NCBI RefSeq assembly: GCF_022682495.2
Contig: NC_071387.1
Coordinates: 197,076,143 to 197,140,142, forward strand
Reading direction: 5' to 3'
DNA length: 64,000 bases
Origin: Desmodus rotundus
Lineage: Eukaryota; Chordata; Mammalia; Chiroptera; Phyllostomidae
The notes under the pieces are model-generated. The model was not told where the DNA came from, made no database searches, and was given only the letters and a program-made list of their open reading frames with translations. This document shows, in pieces, positions 47,736 to 61,150 of this stretch (the stretch's first letter is position 1; the number at the start of each line of letters is the position of its first letter). A program made the translations under genes and the position numbers.

Positions 47736-49434
47736 AAGCAAGTATATAAAAGATGCAGTTAAAATATATTTAAGACATATTCAGTCTTAGTTTCTTTTAT
47801 CAGTAAAATGTTGACAATATAGCCAGTTTTGTTTTTTCTGAATAAATCAAATTATTTTTGTAAAGCATTTATCCCAATGGCTAGCAGATAGTAAGTACAC
47901 AAATGGAATATTTTTTTCCTTTTTTATTTTTCCTTCAATTGAAGTAGTTAATTAAAACTGGTCACTAATAAAGAGATTACAAAATGAAAAGACATCCAAA
48001 GAAAAGGGATTTTGGAAGATCTTCAGCTAAAATTTGAAAATTACAGAGAAGCCAGCAAGAAAATTGGATTCACAAAGTAAGGAGGAAATCATTGGATGAC
48101 AAAAATGTATGGGAAATTGGAGGTACACAGTGTTTATAAATGAGGGTCATTCGATAATGTTAAAGCCAAGAGAGAAATACAAATTTTAAGTGCTAATAAG
48201 AGCATTGACTTTGCAATTTGAAATTTGCTTGTTTCTTTGGAGAACAGTCTTCACAAAATGGCAGCAGAAGAAATTGTCAATTGATGAAAGTGGGAAGTAA
48301 GGCTGCGGTGATTTAGGAAATGTAGAAACAGTGTGTGATCACCTGAGGGCTGCACAAGCAACGTAAAATGGATTTTTTCCTGCTCAATATGAAAACATGT
48401 TTTACATGTTCATGGAATGTGGTTACTGAAAGTGATTAATTTAAGAGTGAGAGAAGTAAGACAATAAGGAAGAGAGGGTGCAAGAACATAGGTGAAGGCA
48501 TTTAGGAAAAAAGATGCACACCTTCCTTCAAAACAACCGGAAATGAAGAAGGAAGAAATGGCAGAACGATATGGTGGAGTTTTAAAGAGTCAAGGATGTG
48601 GTCGCAGGAAGAAACTTTCCAAGGAAGAGACAGGCTGTGGAAGTGCGTCCTCGGTGATGACTAGTTTCAGTAAAGTAGGAGATGAGTTCATCACCAACAA
48701 CACCTAATTGATGTTGACATTTCAGAGCATAAGAGGGTGGCTGCAAACCTGGCGTCCAAAAATAATTGCTGAGCTGAAATGTTCTGTCTTGAGGAGAATG
48801 GAAATGGTTTGAAAAAGCCAAAGTGAGGAAGCAAATAAACAAGAAAAAGAAAAATGAGTTAAAGACCTAGACACACAACTGAGAAGTTTCAGTGACAGTT
48901 CAATTGAAGTTAGAGAACATAAATTTGGAGTGAACCCAGTCTTGGAAGATAAGTCCTATTTTAAATCCTAAAGGAAGCTTGGTAATGAAATCCATTAAGA
49001 ATACACTACCCAATTGAACGTTGAAAAGGAGATTAGGGAAGACAAATGTAATTACCCGTATTGTAATTTGGTCAAGACACCAAGGTTAATAACATTCCTC
49101 CTTTTTTAAAAAAGTTGCCATGAATTTTTTAATACCTTATAATGGCCAGTGTCACAATTTTTATTCTTTATACAAGAGATGAACTTTTCGATATGCAATT
49201 TTAAATGTTAAGCATGTGTATTAAGGATATGTATTCACCATTACACATTCACACACACTTGCACCTACACAAACATTAGAGAATCAACATTTTTTAATTA
49301 CATAAAGTGCTTGGATAGAAAATAGATTCTTCTTTGCCTTCCAAATTTGACAAGAAGTTGTGATTAAAACTGGGATCTGTCACGATAGTTAAAGGCTGAG
49401 ATAATGTTTGGCATAGGATACTGTTTAAGCATTG
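47736..49434. other. Intergenic DNA, purine-rich in part
   Basis: G/A-rich text at about 48250-48900 is similar in style to the old repeat at 11830-13760 and may be another copy. No gene recognised; the open frame 48492-48707 is within this text. Confidence 0.35.
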
Positions 49435-49620
49435 AGCACGGTGATTAGAGACAGCTTGGTGCGAGCCAGACTCCATCACCATCAAGTTACGTGTCCTCTC
49501 TAAACTCATCTTCGAACTGTAAAGCAGAGACGTATCACAGGGATTGTGAAGAATAAATAAGAGAAAGCATGGAGAATGCTCCACACAGCAAGTTCTCGGT
49601 GAATTAAATTATTATGTTCC
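49435..49620 (+). mobile_element. MIR SINE
   Basis: 'gagccagactccatcaccat', 'aagttacgtgtcctctctaa', 'actcatcttcgaactgtaaa', 'gggattgtgaagaataaata' and 'agaatgctccacacagcaag' follow MIR order from core to 3' end. Confidence 0.75.
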
Positions 49621-51174
49621 CTATTAACAGTTTTAATTTGACACCTCTGTGGTCCCAAGTATTGATATATGAGTCAGGAGTTATGGAAAGCAAGGTTCAG
49701 TATATACCCTCACTCTTTGGTAATATCGGAATATTGTATAAGCATGTACTTTATACTTATTGGGCTACACTTGTGTGGTGTACATGTATCTTTGTTGAAA
49801 TAAATTTTGACCTATGCTCATTTGTACAATGATCCATTTTACAAAGGGATTCTATCATTTATTTAATTTGAAGACAATGTTGAAATGGTAATAAGCGTTA
49901 AATCTACATAACAATTCAGTGACTCTTCAATCTCTTGTCAGAAATTACCTCTTTTGACTAAAATATTCTTGTGTAAGGGAAATACATAGTCCTAAAATAT
50001 GATAAAGCTTAAAAAGCTCAACAAAATTACATTTCTAAAATATATATATCATAACATTTGAAGTTGCACTAATATATTTGTTGTATTTATTACTTACTAT
50101 AATAATATAATAATTTGCTTCTATAATCATATATTATACCTTGTTTTAATAGTAAATAAAACAACATAAACTTTATAGCATTATTTTGGAAACTTTCCAG
50201 ATGAAAAACTATATTACACAATAAACTTAATAATGTCATTACCCTTCCCTCCTAAAGCACCTTTAAAAGAAAAGTGATAGAAAGTGTTTAAGAAATAAGT
50301 AAAGTGCATTATTTGTCTTTATCAAATTAAAGCTCATATCCAAATACTTTAGTCACAACTCTTTTATTCAAATTACTTTAAACAAAAATGTATTTCATTA
50401 CCCCAGTAGGTAGGAAATTCAGGGTATGGAGTATCTTACAGGTTATTGGATCTGTGTATATGTGTTTCTTTTACCTTTAGCCTCTCCTCCTTTTCAGCCC
50501 TGTTTATCTCTGTGTGCTAATCTTATTCCCTTCTACTGAAGAATTGAAGAAAATGACCGAAAACAGCTCAAACTTACACCAAATCAGCTTGACAACTGTT
50601 GAACTACAGGCATAGTTCCCAGTGCCCCTATACGAAGCCTTTGGAGTTTATTTGTCTTGGGTTTTATGACCCTTTCTGAGCTAATAAATGTGACTAGAGT
50701 AGTGGAGCTTCGATCGGTCAGGTGTGCGTACATGTTTGCCTGTATGTTGACAGGAACTGAACAGCTGTGGTTAGTAACCACATGGTCCAGGAGCCCACTG
50801 GCAGACAAGGCACAGCCTCCAAGGTAGAAGGCAGGCTGTGTGCAGAAAAACGGAAAGAGAAACACTGTGCCGATAAAATGGGCAGCTAAGTCAACTTTGT
50901 AATAATATCCCGTTAAATTAATAAAGAGAATGGAATTACAGAAAACATTATGCAAAAATAAATAGGTTTTGCACTGGAGTGCAGGCCTTTCATTAATCTT
51001 GTGTAGGGCTTCATTCAAATCAATGACATTCTCTGTAACTTAGTTCAGGATCCTCGATGATAAAACTAGGAGTCTAACTTATCTGTAGGGGGCCCACTAG
51101 ATGCAAAATATTTCAGCTTTTAATAAGTTAAGAGGGGTGGTTCTTAGATAGTATCAATTTAAAGGGAAGCAGCA
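49621..51174. other. Intergenic DNA, no feature recognised
   Basis: AT-rich to about 50420. A 144-codon frame on the minus strand (51018-50584) starts at TTG and has no recognisable domain; not called. Confidence 0.45.
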
Positions 51175-51390
51175 TAAGAAAATGGAGAGTTAACTGGTTT
51201 GGGATCACATGGATCTGTCTTAGGTCTGTCATTTAGCAGCTGTACAAACTTGCACAAAGAAATGGTTTCATCTTCTGTACAATGGTGTTGGGGAGATAAA
51301 ACATTATCTACCCCATAAGAGTTACTGTGGTGAATACATAACATAACTACAGGGCCTGCCATGGAAAGACCACTTAATAAATGTTGTTTT
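51175..51390 (+). mobile_element. MIR SINE
   Basis: 'gtttgggatcacatggatct', 'ggtctgtcatttagcagctg', 'ggtttcatcttctgtacaat', 'tgtggtgaatacataacata' and 'gaccacttaataaatgttgt' follow MIR order. Confidence 0.7.
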
Positions 51391-52494
51391 ATTTTTTTAA
51401 ACACCGCCATTATTATTTGTAATTGTTATAACCCACAGAAAAACTTTTTGCACATTTCTTTTTGTGCATCTATCTAAATACTTGACATTTTTATATGAAT
51501 ATAGAAAATTAAACAATCATCCTTCAACAAATTCCTGAATTCAGTTGGGGATGAGTCAAAAGTGGTGTGTTTTTAAATAACCTTCAGCAGCATTTGGGAT
51601 TTATAAAAAGCCACATTTCAGTTTTATCTAGAGTCTTTGGTATTAAATGTGTTCTGTTCACGCTATTTATGGGGTCATAGAAATCAAGAATGCTGTTGCT
51701 TATCTGTCTCTCTTCCCTTGACCCAATAGATGGGAACATAGAAGACATGGAACAATCATTATAAACACTTCTAATGATGTCATTATCATTTTTTCATCAG
51801 AAAATGACACTAAACTGACATGAAAAGTTAAATATTGCTTTATGTTAAGTGGCCATCACCAGCATTTTGAAGAGCTAATTAAATTAAAGGACACTTTTTT
51901 TTAAAAAAAGCCCTTGTTAAACACAGTAAATTCAAAATAATATTAAGGTAACTGCACAAAGAGGAATGGGGAATGGTCCACAATTTCTATTGGATCTCCT
52001 AAAGAAAGGTCCTTTTTCATTGGTGATCAGCACAAGCTATGGTTGTCATTGAATTCAAAAGAGGAACCACTGGGAAAAATAGAATGAATGAATGAATGAA
52101 TGAATGAATGCTGAATCACAGTTGCCAATTTTTTTCAATTATGAATGAGTAGTATTGAGAGTTCCCTTCAAAGTCTCTTACTTTTTACTTATTTTAATAC
52201 ACATATTTATGTATAAAGATATTAATTTAAGCCAACACACAACAGATACATCATAGAAATATTTTGGTTGAATTGCTAAAGGCTAAATTTTGATTATCAA
52301 CATTTATCAATAACCAAGACAAAGCCAAGTATCTCCATCATAAAACAAACTGTACGAATTCTGTGATATAAGAGTAAATCTAAATGAAAATCAAGAAAAC
52401 AAGGAATTTAGGACAACTCAGAAAGTCTAAATATGTCAAGTGTTAGTGATGTGAGCGCAAGAAAATAGAGACACTCTTTTTCTGCTTGTGAACT
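51391..52494. other. Repeat-poor DNA, possible conserved non-coding block
   Basis: About 51600-52060 is free of recognisable repeats and includes TAAT-rich words such as 'gagctaattaaattaaagga'. Possible conserved element; untested. Confidence 0.3.
52082..52110 (+). repeat. (GAAT)n microsatellite
   Basis: Seven uninterrupted GAAT units, read directly. Confidence 0.95.
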
Positions 52495-52960
52495 TGTGAA
52501 TTGTTAAATCCACTTTGGAGGACACTATGGTGGTATTGGCGAAGGCCCTATCCTCCACGGATGCCATGTCTGCACATGAACTCTAAAGAAACACCTGTGC
52601 ACTCGATAGTGTGTGCAGAGATGTTCACCACAGCCGTGTTTACAGTAAACAATTGGGGAAATGTCATTATCCAAATGAGGGATGAATTTCCAGCAATACA
52701 GCACACAGGCAAACCTCAGAAATATAATACTGTGTGAAATCGAATGTTAAAATAATATGGTTATATTTACAAGTATTTTATGGAACACATGCAAGACATA
52801 GGTCACAGAAAATGTAAGTAGTCAAACATTAAATTGAAATATAGTTAATTCAGGAAAGTAAGAGAGATTAATGGGATGGGGAAAGAATGAAAAATTCCAC
52901 TTTACTTTCAATAATTATTGTATAAATATTTGAAACAAAAATGGCAGGGTGATGAGTGAA
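52495..52960 (+). mobile_element. Old L1 3' end remnant
   Basis: 'gttaaatccactttggagga', 'gaaacacctgtgcactcgat', 'cagagatgttcaccacagcc' and 'aatatttgaaacaaaaatgg' have the order and style of an L1 ORF2 end and 3' UTR, strongly diverged. Confidence 0.45.
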
Positions 52961-55900
52961 CAGGTAAATGACATATTGTCTTAGTTGTTTTGTATATGTT
53001 TTAAATATTCAAGTAAAACTCAAGGAATTTCATAATATGTTCACCTCTCTAATTTTGAATAAAAATGATGTGATATTACTGTTCAAAGATTCTCTACTAA
53101 TCACTATTTCTACCATTTTTGAATTTTGGAGCCTCCAAATTAAAGAGTAACAAATATCAATTATAAAACAGATGATGCTGCTGTTTCTTTCTATGAGGTT
53201 TAAGGAAAATTCTTAATTTAAAAATAAAGCTAGACCTCTTCTGTCTCAAAATATTCAAATGAGACCTCAATTATGTCTGAGCGTTGTGTGATGAAGGGAA
53301 AGATAGGAACCAAAAATGTAAGTATAGCAAAGAATTGACTTTATAATTTTTGAATTCTGAAACCACTAATCGTTAAAGATGAAAATACTTGTAGATAACA
53401 TGACTACATTGTATCTTGTCTTTCTGAAGAACAGGGAGCATACGGATGATTTCTGAACATTCTACTTAATAACACTGACTGGCGTGGTGCTTCAGTTCCA
53501 TGAACTGAGATCCACTCTGTCACTAAGCAGTACACATGTCGTTTGATGGTCTTCAACTCCATGGATCACCTAGCCAGCAAGGTGGACTAACTCAAAGGCC
53601 GGAGCACCTTGGGATTCCTACATGTTCCTGGAGACAATCTGTATTTTTATACATTATCCATCTCTATTCAAAAGAGAACCTACAGGCTCTCTTATAAGAA
53701 ATTATAAGAAATTCTCAATTTCTTTTTAAATGTGTTGCATTATGAGAAATGTTGTGCTGTCGCTATTTTGAAAGTTAGTATTTAGAAAGCATGAAATGTG
53801 CTCTTGACCATCTTGCTACTGCTCAACTATTGAATAAACAAAGAAATAGTCTGCGTGTGTGTAGCTATCCTTAACAATAACAACCCTTCCCAGCCCTCAT
53901 ATTCATGTCCCCACATACATCACATATTGGCAAATGCTGTCTAGCTTATTATTGTTGACTCTCCACCTTCACCACAATAGCAAGTAACTTTATCCCAACC
54001 TTGAATCTTAAGATCTAGGAAACTCTAGGTGTTACATTCTGAGGGGGAAAAAAGCAACAGATTTTATCATTTTAAACTCACTTAATAATTTCATGGTTAT
54101 AAAAACAGACAGTAGACATGTTAAGCTGTATTGGGTGCATATTGCTGCCTAATCGATAACTCCCAAGCTCGCTCATTATGCTTTGGGCTTTTTATTAAAC
54201 AATAACCCATCTCCATTGTTATAAAATTTAGTAAAAACTGCTGCCCATAGAGTCAGTTCTTCAGGTGGGTGGATGGTATGCAGCAGGGTGACCCATTGTG
54301 GAAGTAGAACAGCGTGTGCATTTGGGGACTAACGTTCTGGAGATCAGTTTAGTGGGGAAGGGTATTGGACCCAGAGGTGTCTAGGGGAAATTTAGGCCCC
54401 TACTGAGAAAAATTCCCTGGATATACTGGAAGGTAAGCTGAGCTTCCATCTTGGAATAAATGGCATTTAAGATAATTCTGAGTATAGCTTGTAGGTTCTA
54501 TCTACTCAAGCAAGTCAAGGACTTAGGGGACATCCAGGTGGCTCAGGTCTCAGTTACAATATTCTATACATTTAAAATGTCTTATAATTATAAGTGTTTT
54601 TTACATGCCTGCCTATACAGGGAAAATTTCACCCCAGGTTTTACTCTTTTACAGTTAAACAGCAACCCTTTGGAAGGACGTAACCAATTTAAAAGCACAG
54701 GTGCTTCCTCCCCAGGCCGCCATGCCGTCTTTTGCTAGACAAACTTCGGGAAGGTCGTGTCATGGGTGCACAAAAAGACATTTTCCCGTCGCGCTACTTG
54801 GAATCCTCCAAAAAAGGTCCCACTTGGGAAATACGATTGTTTTCCATTAAGTGGCAAAGTGCTTAAGAATAAAGAACTATTTATTTGCATCATTATAGTC
54901 TGCTATAGGGAACCTAAGTTAAACTGCAAAAATCATAGGAAGGAAAAACAAACGGCACAAGGATGAGATAGTCAAGCCGTCCTGGTCCCACGCAATAAAC
55001 ACCTAGGCCATCAGGCAGACGGTTGGGCCACATTAAGGATTTCACATGATGAGGCAATCCAGGTAGGGATGACGTGTTCTAATGGTTTCTTTAAGTTCTC
55101 CTGTCCCATTATGAATCCGAAGAAAATAAAATGAAAATTCAATTAGAATAGAACTGATAGATAATCAAATATAAAGATTAAGGCAACCCAAATAATTGCA
55201 AGAATCGGTTACTGTGGACTTTGATATGAAGGCAAAACAAATAACTGGAATCAGGTTTGAAAAGTGAAGAGGGACCATATTTTAAATACTATGTAAATTT
55301 TTTGTGTTACTGTTTAAGGGAATTATGTTTTCCTTCATCAAATACCAAAACAGAAGTAGAAGGCAGAGTTCCCTAGAATTGCAATAAGGCAGAATTAAGA
55401 TAAACAAAAGGATTTATTACTATAAGAAAGCGGTGTTGTAGTCAGAAATACAAATGAAAACCAAATAATTGAGGCAAATGAATGAATGTTTAAGTAATAA
55501 ATTGAAGTAAATATACAGACCCTTTGAGACAACTACAGCTTCCTCTGGGAAGGCCAGGGTTCAGGAGTAATTTAGAAATCATTTTTGACAAGAAAACAAT
55601 GGAAACATTAACACATATATCAATTTCCATGCCTCTATAGACAACAAACTAAGATTCTTCCTTTTATGAAAAACTTAGCTTATTTATAAAAGGAAATCAA
55701 AATCTTGCTGAAATTTCTCCTAGGGTATACTATATAGCCTCAGTGATTCCAATATAGCTAAAGCATTCAATATTTTCCAACACTAAATATTTACTGAGCA
55801 CATGTAATGTATTAATTCTGTATCAAATACAGTGAGCGAGACACAATTGGATTTTGGACTCACTGAGTTTATGGTGTGTGAGAAAGATAATCGGGAACAA

Positions 55901-56507
55901 ATTGCAATACCCATGTTTACTACTTTGCTCCAGTAGCAATTCTTCTTTACAAGAAAGACACACCTATAGGATGAAAGAGCAGGACCATATAGCACAGGAG
56001 ACGTGGGAGTGGGGCAACGCAGACCAGGGTTGGCTTCCTGATTCGAAAAATTTCACTGAAATGGAAAAAACAATAAATAATAATCCAACAGATAAAACGG
56101 TGTGTTTGTGTTCCAAACTAAATATGAGATTTAAGAAGTAGGCAAAGTTTACTATGACTGGGGTTTATTATTTTAATAAGGACTAGTAAAAATTAAGGTA
56201 GGAGAGGTATGGTATAACGTAGGACCTTTTAAAACATTCTAACGAATGTCTTTTCTTTCTTTCTTTCTTTTTTTTTTTTTACCCTCCAGGGGCTGTAAAA
56301 AAAAGGAAAGTATTTTACCAGTGGTGTTTGTTTAGACATTTGAAAATAAATTCACCCAGCAAAACAAGAATACAGAATTAAAACTGAAAGTTGGGAAAGC
56401 AGCTGGCATGTGTTGAAAGAGTCAAAATCTAAAAAAGTAAGCGTTCCTTGAGACATGGTGGTGGTGAGGATGGGAAGCAGGGAAGGATTAGAAAAACAGG
56501 ACTTGTA
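52961..56507. other. Intergenic DNA, mostly unassigned
   Basis: No gene recognised. Possible antisense L2 end at about 55785-55890 ('ctaaatatttactgagcaca', 'agtgagcgagacac'). Text at 54120-54400 ('gcatattgctgcctaatcga') is vaguely like an old LTR. Text at 53475-53620 has no match I know. Confidence 0.35.
56250..56280 (+). repeat. (TTTC)n / poly-T tract
   Basis: Pyrimidine run of CTTT units passing into a pure T run. If it is a retroposon tail, the body would be antisense and to its right; none is recognised. Confidence 0.85.
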
Positions 56508-56706
56508 GCCTGACTGGTGTGGCTCAGTTGGTTAGGCGTCATCCCACAAAGCAAAAGGCCACAGGTTCAATTCCCTGTTCAGGGAACATTCCTCGGTTGC
56601 AGCCTGTCCCCGGTCGAGAGGAAACATATCGATGTTTCTCTCTTTCTCCCTCCTTTCCCTCTCCTAAGAATAAACAAATAAAATTTTTTAAATAAAACAA
56701 AAAAGA
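56508..56706 (+). mobile_element. VES SINE
   Basis: 'gcctgactggtgtggctcag', A-box 'ggctcagttggttagg', B-box 'ggttcaattccctgttcagg', 'catatcgatgtttctctctt' and tail 'aataaacaaataaaat'. Complete apart from a shortened middle. Confidence 0.9.
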
Positions 56707-59529
56707 AAGATAGGACAGTGCAGCTCATTAGGAAATAAATGAGAGAGAGAAAGGAGGTAAGAAGGACTCCCGGAGTACTCATTTGGGCAACCAGGTGACT
56801 GGGGAACCGCGATGTCATTAGAAGGCCCACTGAAGAATCAGGTTGCACCTCTCAGCCTCTGAAAGCCGAAGACGGGGTGGGAGATGGGAGTAGTTAAGAA
56901 GATGATACATTTAGTTTAGGAAATTCTGTGTTCTGGGTAACAGAGAAACCTCCAATTAAAAACATTCTCTATGGCAATTTGGTAGATGGGCTTAATGAAC
57001 AAAGTGAAGATATGTCAGCTGGTCAGAAATGGATTTTTACTGGCAGGCTACTATGTGCCAAGAACTCTGTGGTGTTTGTTGCGCAGAAACGGCCGAGAAT
57101 CTTGTTCCCATGAGTTCATAGTCTGGTTCTAGGGACATATTTTGGGGTTATTCACTGAAGCTAAAGAAGAAATAAATTTCAGAAGGGAAGTCTCAGATTC
57201 AGAAAGAATCCATGATGAATGTGAAAAAAAATAATAAAAAAGAAAGATGTTTTTCTTTACAAAGTACTAGCACCTGGTAAAAGAGTAGCATTACATGATG
57301 ACTGACTGTTTACATTTGACTTAGGTGCATGGAAGCTGCTAGTGAGTTTCGCGTCAGCTGAGGGAAAGTGGGTGGAGAGGCAGATTGCAGTGAGTTGGAG
57401 AGAAGGTCAGAGGTGAGAGGGTGCAGCTACGGCTTTCCTACTTGTTGGAGGGTGATGCAAAGGACAACAGCCACCAGGGCAGAAACTGCAGGAAAGTGAT
57501 GATTGCATAGAGAGGTTCTTTTCTTTTTTGTTCTTTTTCTTTCTTTCGTCTTCATTTTTTTTATGACACAGTCTGTTTAAATGTTACTAGGAAGGAGCCA
57601 ATGGGGAGAAAGTCTATAAAAAACTGGCATTTGTCTACTGTCTGAAATAAGACAGAAAGCACACTATTTCCTGAAACAAGGTGCTGAGGGTCAGCTCTCC
57701 TTAACTGAAATATGTGTATGTATATATATACACATACATATATATGAAAAGGAGGATGTCCTCATAAACCCCTTTCAATGCAGAGCTCCTTAGATACCAA
57801 ATATAATTTATTGAAGGACATTAAAGGCTAATAAAGTTCAGCCACTGTCAAATGCAAACTGAACCTGTGAAAGGTCTTAACAATTACTTAAATCACCCAG
57901 TATAACTGGGGTATTAGCACTGTCATTTCTTGTCCTCTAAACGTCAGGCCTCTCTTGTTTATACCTCATCACAATTCCTCATCCCTCTAGAAATTATTTT
58001 CTCCAGTTATATTAATTACTTGAATTTCAAATGAAGTCCAAAAAGCCTCACACTGGCACTTAATGACACTAAAGTTAAGAGAAAAAAGGAGAAGATAAAC
58101 TGTTTTGGCACTCTGTCTTTCTTTAAAGCCTGGCTTTGGGCCGCATTTTAAAACACATCAACGAAGGTCTCATCGTATTTCTTCCTGTATTCAATAAACT
58201 GTCATGCATTCATTATGCCATAAGCTGCACACAGATGCAAATGGATACCATTTATAATATTTTACAGTGTTTTGAAGTTCCAAGCCCATCTAGAATGATA
58301 AAGACCTGGAAATTGTTAACCCACCTCAAAGTCTTTTTTTACTGCATTCTTTAATAGATTGGTGCAATTTCTTTGCATGCTATAAAAGTCAAGAAAGTAT
58401 TTCCATGGTATTAAATGGAAACACATGGAAACCATTCCGTTTTTAAGAAGAATGTTCTCTACTTTGTGATTTGTGGTTTTTAGTGCCATTTCCCTTCCTC
58501 TTGTTCTTTCAGGGACAGTTTGGTTCAGAGTAATGGAGCGGTGGAAATTAAATGAGTGCGCATAAGTCCAATGAACTCGGTGTACTGCTTATCTTGTAAC
58601 TATACTTAATCTAAATAACCTTTTTTATGCTCTGCTGGAATGGCATTTTCAAAAGGCTATATAGTGGTAAATGAGAGTATATGTCAGTAAGGATTTGCTA
58701 GACAAATCAGGTCTCACAGGGAAGTATATCCATCCATTACTATTTAATGCGTACTTCAGTTTGAAGGACAACTTTCGTGTGTGTGATCAGACCATTAACA
58801 TTTACTGCCATTTGAACTACGTTTTCTAACTCTTCTACTCTCCTTTTTTATTTTAATTTTATTTATTTATTTTTCCAATAGTATCCTTCCGACTAAAATT
58901 GCCTCTAACAGAAAGAAGGAAGTGATTTATAAATGCACAAGACATTGACTCAGGTTTTCTTACCAGATGTATATTTTCAGAAGGGAAAGGTTTCTAAGGG
59001 ATAATGTCAACACCAATGGTATGCTGGAGAGTTTAATCCACATACATAAGACACACAGCAAGCAAGGCCTTTGATGACAACTTCTATTTTCTTTTCGTTG
59101 ATATCGCTTTCCTTTTTGTCATATTTGAAGACATGATCTACTAAGCAGGATTTAGAAAACAGCTTTTCTCCCTCAGCTACTGCCCCTCCCTTTGGCCATT
59201 TGTGGAAAGCGGGTAAGTTTGCGCTCAAGGCAGTATGCACAGTAAGCTATCTTCTCTTGCTTTGTTTCTTCCCAAGTCCTAAAGCAAACCACATGTGGGT
59301 GTTAACGCTTTTCTCTTCTGGCTGCAAACCTCCCTGCCAAATTCCTTACTATCAACCAGCATTTTGCCTGAGATATGTTCCTGTGTGAGGCCCTCCCAGA
59401 CGCTGCCTGACTTTTGGGAAACTAACTCCCTCCCTGCAGCCTCCATGCATGCCCACTCACCATGGTTGTCCACGGTTTGCTTCCACTGAGATCTCTCTAA
59501 AAATAAATAAATACAGCGTAAATAATAAA
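56707..59529. other. Intergenic DNA, no firm feature
   Basis: A weak antisense L2-like end lies near 57035-57130 ('ggctactatgtgccaagaac'). G/A-rich text at about 57330-57430 recalls the old repeat at 11830. A TA/TG microsatellite is at 57714-57744. About 58040-58350 is repeat-poor and could be conserved non-coding DNA. Confidence 0.35.
57714..57744. repeat. TG/TA/CA microsatellite
   Basis: Alternating purine-pyrimidine run with near-palindromic 'gtgtatgtatata' and 'tatatacacatac' halves. Confidence 0.85.
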
Positions 59530-59582
59530 AAAGGACTCACCTCCAGGTGATTCTATTGTTCAATACAGGTTGAGAACCACTG
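59530..59582 (+). mobile_element. MER5-type hAT end fragment
   Basis: 'cctccaggtgattctattgt' followed by 'aggttgagaaccactgg' is the characteristic right end of MER5 elements. Only this end is present. Confidence 0.75.
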
Positions 59583-59849
59583 GTTACTTTTCCCATCCAC
59601 TTGCTTCTTAGAGAAAATCCATGTGAATAAGTGTTTTTTTTTTCCAAAAATGGAAACTTCTAATTGCATAAACCAAATCCTCTGCTCACAATTAGATAGT
59701 ATCAGGAAAAATAACGAATTACAAAATTTAAATATCAAATCATTTTACAACTCAATGTATTTTTAAGGAGGAAATCAAAGTTATAATTGTAGGCTCTTTA
59801 AAAATTATAAACTATTTGTTAAAATTTGTGGAATGCAGACAAAACCATA
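59583..59849. other. Intergenic DNA
   Basis: AT-rich, nothing recognised. Confidence 0.45.
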
Positions 59850-61150
59850 TTTAAATTAATAATTATACCTATCAACTTCAGTTATTAGACTAGAAATAAA
59901 ATAATAAACTTTACTTTTAACTCAATAATTTAGAATAAGAGCAACAAAACAATTCCAAGAATATGATGAATTAAAAGTAAAATTAATGATTTAGAAAGCA
60001 ATTAACAACACAACTATAGAAGAGACCAATGAAATAAAGCACTGTTTGGAAAAATTTGATAAAAAAGACAATATAAACACAATAAGAAACTACACTAAAC
60101 TTTCTGTCTATAGCCAGAAATAAAAGCATACCACACTAATGTATTTTTGAAATAACATGAAATGGTTGTTTTCTGAGAAAATATAAATAACCATATAGTA
60201 ACTTAATAGTAAGAAGCAAATCTAAAAACCATTAAGAAATTTTTGACCAATGAATTTGTTCCAAAATTGTTGCTAGACACAAAACCTTTTATCAATGACT
60301 TCTTTCGAAGTCTTAAAAGAATAAATATTATTTCAAGGATTCTACAACACATAAGAGTGTAAACTTGGTCATTTATTTCCCTAGAGTGAATTTTGATAAT
60401 ATTGTCTGACTAGAACTCAATGAGAGGAAACTCCTGACCAATCTATCAACTCCTACAGTAAAATAAGGAAGCATCATGACTAAGTTACTTCATTTCAAGG
60501 TTATCTATAATGTAATCTACTTGCTATTACTGATCACCTCGGTAGCCAAGAAAAGAAAAACATAATTATCTTGTTAATTATTGAAACTCACATAATGAAA
60601 GTAAATGTCCTTTTTAAATTAAAAAAAACATTCTAACATCTCAGAGTTTATTAAAGTATAGAGACTACTATGCATATCTCACATCAAAAACCAATAGCAA
60701 GCATACTTAATTTTGAAATATAAACATTCTCATAAAAAGAATGTGTCCTAATACTATTACTCCTCAGAATAGTTTTAGAAATTCTAGCCACGTTAGTGTG
60801 ACAAAAATGAATAAAGTGGTTTAGATTTTGCAAAGAAGGAGATTAATTTACTGTTATTTAAAAAGGATATAATTTGCTGTCTGTAAAACTCAAGAAAATC
60901 AACTAGAAATTGTCATAATTACTAAGAGTTTTGTAAGCTGACTAGAGACAGTAAAATACCTCAAAAAGCCAATACAGTTGCTTTATTTATGACTTAGAAA
61001 TTATAATAATTTTAAAAAGTAAGTATACAAACAGAACAGAAAGATAAATCATTGAGTGAGATGAGAAGTCCATAAACTAACCCTGCTGTAGAACATTCAT
61101 TAGTGTGCATTAGGAACAATACTTTTCGCCAATGACTACAGATGAAATGT
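59850..61150 (+). mobile_element. Very old L1 or HAL1-like LINE, degraded
   Basis: A-rich coding-strand composition with ORF2-like text in order: 'gatttagaaagcaattaaca' (about 59988), 'gattctacaacacataagag', 'gcatcatgactaagttactt', 'tatctataatgtaatctact' and 'ttttagaaattctagccacg' (about 60772). No frame survives. L1 and HAL1 cannot be separated by eye. Confidence 0.6.

Noticed and set aside
50584..51018. 144-codon minus-strand open frame
   Set aside because: Starts at TTG, no recognisable domain, no supporting context.
53470..53640. Possible sixth VES SINE ('gactggcgtggtgcttcag')
   Set aside because: After the first 20 bases neither a B-box nor the VES 3' part follows.
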